Positions 57,683-64,000 of a DNA stretch of 64,000 nucleotides are shown piece after piece. Both the position numbers and the translations under genes were made by a program. The notes beneath the pieces were generated by a model. It did no database searches. It saw nothing but the letters and a program-made list of their open reading frames with translations, and was not told the origin of the DNA. The DNA comes from Chamaecrista fasciculata (Eukaryota > Streptophyta > Magnoliopsida > Fabales > Fabaceae), in contig QANZ01009649.1 in assembly GCA_003254925.1 (NCBI GenBank), forward strand, positions 179,973 through 243,972, read 5' to 3'. The first letter of the stretch is position 1, and the number at the start of each line of letters is the position of its first letter.

Positions 57683-59164
57683 AATGTCATTATTTTACTT
57701 TTTACAAATTATACATTGTCACATAAAACTTCATAAAATCTTCCAAATCAAGAACAAGAAAAATAATATGTAAAATCTTAGAAACAATGTGACAAACAGT
57801 GTGCCCATAAATACATAGTGGGTATCTCATGAATCTGACTAATTTGGTGCCTAGTGATTTTCCTTTCCTCTCCTTTTATTTCTTTTGAACTTTTTTATAT
57901 TGACAAAAGAAAAGATATTAAGATTGGAGAAGGCTAGGTAGTGGGTGTGGAGTCTGTTTTACTTTGTGGAAAGATTTTGGTCCAACCCATTTCATCTCTA
58001 ACATTGAAGCATAAAGTCAGTATTGTGAAATTGACTAGGGACATTGTACATTTCCAGCCATTTGATTCATTGCTCACTCCTCTCATCACACCCCAATGAT
58101 TTATTTTATTAATGAAAAAGAAAGATAATAATTTATAATATCAATAATTCCAGCCTGTAGAGGAAAAAAAATAGTTATGTCATGGAATTGCTCTAATATC
58201 AATGAATTATAAGTGTAGATATTTGTGAGAAATAAATGAATAAATAAAGAGTGGTTTATTTGTGACCCCAGAATCCACTCTCAAATCAAACAGCCAAAGA
58301 GGCCTCACTCTAAGAAAAATCAAGTGGCTAAAAGTGTTGCAAGGAACATGTCCTTCCATGATTAAATTAAATATATTATTATTTTGTACCAATATTCCAT
58401 CAACACCCTTTAAATTCCACAATCCACACACACCTTAATTTCCAACCCTTTTGTTTTGCCCATGAAATGGTCATTTCTTCCCACACCCACTAATCAACAT
58501 TCCATTGTTGAAAATTGAAATTAAGTTAACAATATATATATACAATAAAATATTAAGCATAAAAATAATTATAAAATAATCAAATGTTAATTCAAACATC
58601 AAATGCTAAGAATTTTATTTCCTTTGTAGTGTGTACTAATAGGATGGCAACAATATTCTACCCAGTATTTTTTGTTTGGCCAAAAAAGTTTCTTTAAACA
58701 ATCACACCTTAAATTATATTCTTTCAATAATACAAGCACTAATGCACTATATTCACATCACATGCCTTGTGACTCTGTTAGGAGTCGCTAAGTTCAAAGT
58801 ACCAATATACCTTCAGTTTTATTTAATTGAATTTATAATTCTATAATTTTATATTTGTATACTTGTATATTCATAAAACTGAAGTCTATTTGTATACTTG
58901 TATAATTTTATTCATACTTGTACCAATATACTTGTATTTTGCTAAAAGATTTTTCTGATTTTATACATAATTTTAATAAAAATATGTAGTCTATTTGTAT
59001 TTTTTTAAATATATTCAATTTTTCGGTTAAAGAAGGTGTTCAATTGAAATTTATCATTATTTATTGGCACACGACATAGCCATGTATAGGAATAATCATA
59101 ACTGTAGTCTAAATTTTGAAAACTACATTTATATAAAGATAGAGGAAACTTTTATATAAGCTGA
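57683..59164. other. AT-rich intergenic DNA
   Basis: No gene, RNA or repeat end can be supported here. Confidence 0.4.
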
Positions 59165-59169
59165 TAAAC

Positions 59170-59766
59170 TAGAAAATGGACACACTTACCTAGTTCAACA
59201 AGTGAGGGCTGCAAGAGCAATTTGATCGTCCAAGTACCTGCAAGAATTTCACAGGGGAAACCTGCGAAGAATACTCCGACGCTCAAGTTAGTGTATGAGT
59301 GATATGAGAGCAAGAGAATTCTGAAAGGTGAGAAGTCGCTAACCTTTGTCTGCTGGGTTGAGCTCCATTTATAGAGCAGGGGGAGAATGGTGGCCAGCGC
59401 GCGGGGCGCACCACGTAGTCAGGCACGATCTCCACCAGCGGGAGTGGTGGAGACCGAGATTCGCGGGACAAGGCAATCGTGGGTGATTGCGTGTCGCGTT
59501 ACTGGGCGGGTGCCAGGCGACTGGAGAACATGGGTATGACTAAGTCCGTGGCCCACGATCTCCACCAGTGAGGATTGCGGAACAAGGCAGTCGTGAGTGA
59601 CTGCGTGTTAATCTAGGGGCGCGCACCATGACCCTAGATGGATCACGACCGCCCCTAAGTGTGCAGAGGGCACTCGATTGGCTCGAGTGCGCCTTGCCAG
59701 GTTTGGAGGGGAGAAGAGGCCCGGTTCGAGGGTCATTTAGGCGTACGCCCAAATAGTGATGTATCA
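59170..59766 (-). mobile_element. Probable solo LTR of a Gypsy element
   Basis: On the minus strand this GC-rich 597-bp block starts TGATACATCAC, has a TATA box (GCTCTATAAATGGAGC) and then GAGCGTCGGAGTATTCTTCG with a CAGGT, a pattern typical of plant Tat/Athila-type Gypsy LTRs just after the transcription start. No internal region lies on either side. The 8-mer ATAAACTA is present at 59164-59171 and 59766-59773, which fits a target-site duplication from a single insertion followed by LTR recombination. The exact end on the left is uncertain because the usual CA is not found there. The promoter-like block contains a partly repeated CACGATCTCCACCAG unit. Confidence 0.7.
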
Positions 59767-59949
59767 TAAACTAATGTAATTTTACTAACAGGAGTTGATT
59801 AAATAATAAGTGACTTTTGGTTAAAAAAAATTAACAGTAAGATTTTGAATTTAAAATATTATAAATGTAGTTATATCTATTGAGAGTCTTTCTCAAGTCC
59901 CATTATATCTAGATGGGGTTTTGCTATAAAAAAAATCTTATAGCTTAAG

Positions 59950-60226
59950 TTAGAGGGTTGTTGTGTCACTTTCTCTCTTCTCTCTAATCAGGAAATACTT
60001 TCACACACCACGTGATTGTGCTAACTATCCCTCTTATCGTTTGGGATATTTTTCCTTTTCACTAAGTGTAGAGCACAACTTTCCTTTATTTATAGAAATG
60101 ATACACCTCAGTATTAGTGTAGAATACTCTATTAATGTATATATTGCTATACTCTCATTGTATTTAGTGAGCATAATTCATTCAATACAATATTCATTAA
60201 GATCATTCTTTTTCTATAATCAATCA
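59950..60226 (+). mobile_element. Part of a Copia LTR (left boundary uncertain)
   Basis: The sequence ends CAATCA just before a decayed initiator-tRNA primer site, TAGTATCAAAGCC (60227-60239; consensus TGGTATCAGAGCC). Preceding bases, such as the TATTTAGTGAGCATAATTCA and repeated ATT/CAAT stretches, look like an LTR end. I cannot place the left end. Confidence 0.5.
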
Positions 60227-60252
60227 TAGTATCAAAGCCTTCCCAAAGTCAA

Positions 60253-60905
60253 GTGATCATAGCTCAATCACTCACTGATTCTTCGCCTGCATTAACACCC
60301 ATTACACCAGTTGCACCTTCACTCACTGTTACATTAGCAAACCAACAATATGGTCCACACTCCATCTCAGTAAAACTTGAGGAGGCTAACTTCCTTCTAT
60401 GGAAGCAGCAAGCATCGGCCACAATCAAAGGCCATAAGCTTCTCACCTTTCTAGATGAGAAAGCTATTATTCCACAGTGATATGCTCATACCACCTATGT
60501 TTCTAACAATGTTGTTACTAAAGCTTATGTTCTCCGAGGACAACATGATCAATTACTCATATCCTGGCTGCTTTCTTCGATGAGTGATGGTATGCTAACA
60601 GTGATGGTAGGCTGCAACGCGCCTCTGAAGTCTGGTCAAGGCTTGAGAATTTATTTGCTTCTCAAACCAAGGCTAAGGTGAATCAATTTAAGACCCAGTT
60701 ACGAACCCTGAAGAAAGGTTTCATGAAAATGACAGAGTATTTACTCAAAGTTAAACGGCTTGTTAACAGTTTATTTTTCATTGGCTCACCTCTCACTATC
60801 CCATTGATGCCAATTTAGATGGTCTCCCTAACGAGTACAACAGTTTCATTGTCTCAGTTACATCCCGCACAGATCCATACACAGTTATGCAGATTGAGAT
60901 TCTCT
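60253..60905 (+). pseudogene. Broken Copia gag
   Basis: The translation includes QYGPHSISVKLEEANFLLWK and IKGHKLLTFLD, the conserved start of plant Copia gag, then, after stop codons and shifts, RLENLFASQTKAKVNQFKTQ, MTEYLLKVKRLVNSLF and LPNEYNSFIVSVTSRTDPYT. Stops at 60478 and near 60600, plus frameshifts, show it is dead. No pol follows; the similarity ends near 60905. Confidence 0.85.
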
Positions 60906-61770
60906 TCTCTCTTTATTTTCTTTTATTTTTTATTTTAACTTTCATCAAATTTGTTGAAAAACATGCTAAAATAAGACACAAAAACCCATAGCTTGAGCTA
61001 TAGGTTTTTTTTTTAATAGCAAAATCCTAATAATAAAAAAACTAATGTGAATTTTTGAAAATTGTCAATGTTAGCCACGGTTTTGTTCATTGAACTCTGA
61101 AGAGGAATAATAGATGAAAAGGGGACGTAATTAGGCTCAACCGCGAGTCATTATCAGTGTTAATTAAATGTTTTGATTTTTTGAAGCAAAGAAGGTTTTT
61201 ATTTACTTATTCCCATAAAAATTAGAAATTAGAATTGAAAATTAAGAAACACATTGTGGGGTTCATAGGTGGGCCCTAATAAAACTCATAACTGCTTCGG
61301 CTTGTCCTAGATCCACCTGCTCGTGTTTCTTTCTTTCACCGGGGCACGGATCCTCTGTGGCTATTTCCATAGTGAAATCACCTTTTCTATTTCCTTTTGG
61401 CTTGGAGTAAAGGAAACATAAATCATTGTCTTCAAAAAAAATTACAGAATTAATAATTTAATTTTTAAAATATTAAAATATATAGTCATTTTTTTGTAAA
61501 AATTAAACAATATATTTATTAATTCTTAAAAAAATTAATAAATAAATTATATATTTTCATCTTTAAAATTAATTTGTCAACTTAATACATTTTTAAGAAT
61601 TGAAGTATTAGTTTACTTTCTCCACAAATCACCTAATCGCCGAGCATTAAGCTACGTCCGCCACGTGTACATCAAAAGTGCTAAGGTGCACAATAGAATC
61701 ATGTGCCCATACGTAGAAAGTCGTACGTCGTTTTATTAAATGGAATATAATTATATAAATAAAAAAAGAA
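60906..61770. other. AT-rich intergenic DNA
   Basis: No feature beyond ordinary AT-rich sequence is seen. Confidence 0.4.
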
Positions 61771-61794
61771 GGCCAAAGTCCTATTTTTGTCCCT
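61771..61794. mobile_element. MULE-type terminus running into the gap
   Basis: GGCCAAAGTCCTATTTTTGT plus CCCT matches the start of the element at 45040 with one change. The sequence is lost in the gap that follows. Confidence 0.5.
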
Positions 61795-62767
61795 NNNNNN
61801 NNNNNNNNNNNNNNNNNNNNNNNNNNNNNNNNNNNNNNNNNNNNNNNNNNNNNNNNNNNNNNNNNNNNNNNNNNNNNNNNNNNNNNNNNNNNNNNNNNNN
61901 NNNNNNNNNNNNNNNNNNNNNNNNNNNNNNNNNNNNNNNNNNNNNNNNNNNNNNNNNNNNNNNNNNNNNNNNNNNNNNNNNNNNNNNNNNNNNNNNNNNN
62001 NNNNNNNNNNNNNNNNNNNNNNNNNNNNNNNNNNNNNNNNNNNNNNNNNNNNNNNNNNNNNNNNNNNNNNNNNNNNNNNNNNNNNNNNNNNNNNNNNNNN
62101 NNNNNNNNNNNNNNNNNNNNNNNNNNNNNNNNNNNNNNNNNNNNNNNNNNNNNNNNNNNNNNNNNNNNNNNNNNNNNNNNNNNNNNNNNNNNNNNNNNNN
62201 NNNNNNNNNNNNNNNNNNNNNNNNNNNNNNNNNNNNNNNNNNNNNNNNNNNNNNNNNNNNNNNNNNNNNNNNNNNNNNNNNNNNNNNNNNNNNNNNNNNN
62301 NNNNNNNNNNNNNNNNNNNNNNNNNNNNNNNNNNNNNNNNNNNNNNNNNNNNNNNNNNNNNNNNNNNNNNNNNNNNNNNNNNNNNNNNNNNNNNNNNNNN
62401 NNNNNNNNNNNNNNNNNNNNNNNNNNNNNNNNNNNNNNNNNNNNNNNNNNNNNNNNNNNNNNNNNNNNNNNNNNNNNNNNNNNNNNNNNNNNNNNNNNNN
62501 NNNNNNNNNNNNNNNNNNNNNNNNNNNNNNNNNNNNNNNNNNNNNNNNNNNNNNNNNNNNNNNNNNNNNNNNNNNNNNNNNNNNNNNNNNNNNNNNNNNN
62601 NNNNNNNNNNNNNNNNNNNNNNNNNNNNNNNNNNNNNNNNNNNNNNNNNNNNNNNNNNNNNNNNNNNNNNNNNNNNNNNNNNNNNNNNNNNNNNNNNNNN
62701 NNNNNNNNNNNNNNNNNNNNNNNNNNNNNNNNNNNNNNNNNNNNNNNNNNNNNNNNNNNNNNNNNNN
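61795..62767. other. Assembly gap of 973 N
   Basis: All bases are N; nothing can be called. Its left edge is in a MULE-type terminus and its right edge in a (TA)n run (62768-62787), so the missing sequence is probably repetitive. Confidence 0.95.
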
Positions 62768-62787
62768 TATATATATATATATATATA

Positions 62788-64000
62788 ACTAATTACAGTG
62801 ACACCTTGCATTATTTAAATTAATGAAATGGATTTTGTGTGAATATAGAATGGAGGCCATTTGTCTTGTATTCATGTATATACTTTATCTTTGTTGCGGG
62901 GATAATATTAATTAATGGAGACAATGCTTATGAGATGATACAGCAAATGTGTTAAGTGCGCACATGAATGATGAAATTATGTTTCTTTTTTATTTTTCAA
63001 AGGATGAATCTATGAGTTTGCCCGATGTATATGAAACCAATATATATATTAACGGTAATTAAGACGTGAATTTCGTAGTTTTTCAAGTATATATGAAACC
63101 AAAAAAAAGTATTAGTCAAACTCGATATCGAGAGGATAAACGTAGGGTTGAACTATACGTATTATGTGATGTGTACGCATTGAATTGAGTGGAAGTGTGG
63201 AACACTATACAATATACATTGGCAAATAATTGGCTACGATCAGTATTACTTTGCAAGTTAAGTAGTTAATATCACAATACATTTAAATTATTTAAACACT
63301 GTACATAGTAATATATATCAGAAGATAGTGGGAAATTTTGATTGATTAATAGAAATTAAATAGACATAGTATTATATATTAACGAAAAATAAAGTAGCAA
63401 TAAGTAATTAATAAATTTTGAAAATAAAAATTGGGTTTGGGTTTTAAAATTAGTTTTTGCTGAAATAATATATGTAAGGAAGAACATGAAATTTAGGTCT
63501 AAAGTGGGTAGATAGAGATTGATGAATGGAGTGGATAAAATTAGCGAAGGAGAGTCAGCGACAGGATGACATGTGGCGAGCTTTGATTGGAGATATGGTG
63601 ATCGTAGTATAAAAAGGTAACCAGTAGATGGACGCCACGTCAGGTAGAAGAAGTTGAAAAAAAGCTAAAATACCGAAACAGCCCAATAACAAGGGTTGAT
63701 TGCCCATCTGACTCATAGTTGTAATGGGTTCACTACACCTACCATCATCACCACAATGCTTTCTACTGTTTTACTACAAAACAAAGCACAGTTTTCAATT
63801 ATTGTGTGTTGTGTGAGTAATAAATAAATCAATAATGTAATATAAAAAAATGCTCAGGAAGTTGCTTACTTAAAAACATATATAAAACTCCGAAGATGAT
63901 TATGTATTTATGAGTGGGTGGGTGTGCCCGTGAGCTTTATCATTTTCTTTTGCTTCTAATTTTATTTACTTTGAGCTCACTAATATTTTTTTTCTGCCTC
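62788..64000. other. AT-rich DNA with no supportable gene
   Basis: No ORF of note. TATAAAAA at 63608-63615 with a nearby GCCACGTC (about 63634) could be part of a plus-strand promoter for a gene beyond the window, but no transcript can be shown. Confidence 0.3.

Noticed and set aside
59963..60229. 88-codon plus-strand frame before the Copia gag
   Set aside because: It overlaps the LTR and decayed primer-binding site and has no protein motif.
61699..62811. Long open frames across the N gap
   Set aside because: They exist only because N bases contain no stop codons.

Overview
The window is nuclear DNA from a eudicot plant. It has AT-rich intergenic DNA, many short GT-AG introns, plant-only protein families (LIL3, CLPR4, expansin-like B, a GATA26/27-type factor, SUVH5/6-type methyltransferase) and the usual plant repeats (Copia, Tat-type Gypsy, MULE, hAT and Stowaway MITEs, a tRNA-derived SINE). 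I cannot name the species. From memory of Arabidopsis, the homologues of the SpoU methyltransferase, LIL3, GATA26, CLPR4 and EXLB1 all lie on chromosome 4 (about At4g17030 to At4g17610), so this looks like a conserved syntenic block.

Layout. 1-710: end of a minus-strand LTR element (LTR 536-710). 1086-8857 (+): 3' part of a TRM3/TARBP1-like tRNA 2'-O-methyltransferase gene, with a hAT-like MITE and a Stowaway-like MITE in its introns. 9738-10702 (-): unrecognised small basic protein. 10703-14096: AT-rich DNA with a SINE and a MULE-type element, both with target-site duplications. 14188-16379 (+): NAD(H) glutamate dehydrogenase. 17387-19180 (-): LIL3. 19325-27055: an RBM42-like RRM gene present twice, separated by about 3.4 kb of nested MITE-type repeats. 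28000-32218 (+): CLPR4. 36580-38036 (+): expansin-like B1. 40488-44945 (-): SUVH5/6-type H3K9 methyltransferase. 45284-49713: GC-rich fragment of a Tat-lineage Gypsy element, with pol on the minus strand and a spliced antisense ORF on the plus strand. 50895-55922 (-): GATA26-like factor. 56050-64000: intergenic DNA with a MITE, a probable solo Gypsy LTR, a broken Copia gag and a 973-base gap.

The genes do not form one pathway. Three (LIL3, CLPR4 and, through nitrogen and carbon metabolism, GDH) serve plastids or mitochondria; the others act in tRNA modification, RNA binding, chromatin, transcription and the cell wall.

The assembly needs caution. Five isolated single N bases (21624, 24988, 44467, 45283, 49714) sit exactly at the edges of duplicated or foreign blocks. 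The N at 44467 separates two 304-base copies that differ at three positions, which is what an unmerged overlap between two haplotypes looks like. The RBM42 duplication has the same kind of edge. I found no CRISPR array, rRNA or tRNA gene, and no clearly new biological system. The most interesting biology is the spliced antisense ORF of the Tat element, the candidate frameshift in the methyltransferase gene, and the set of datable transposon insertions.
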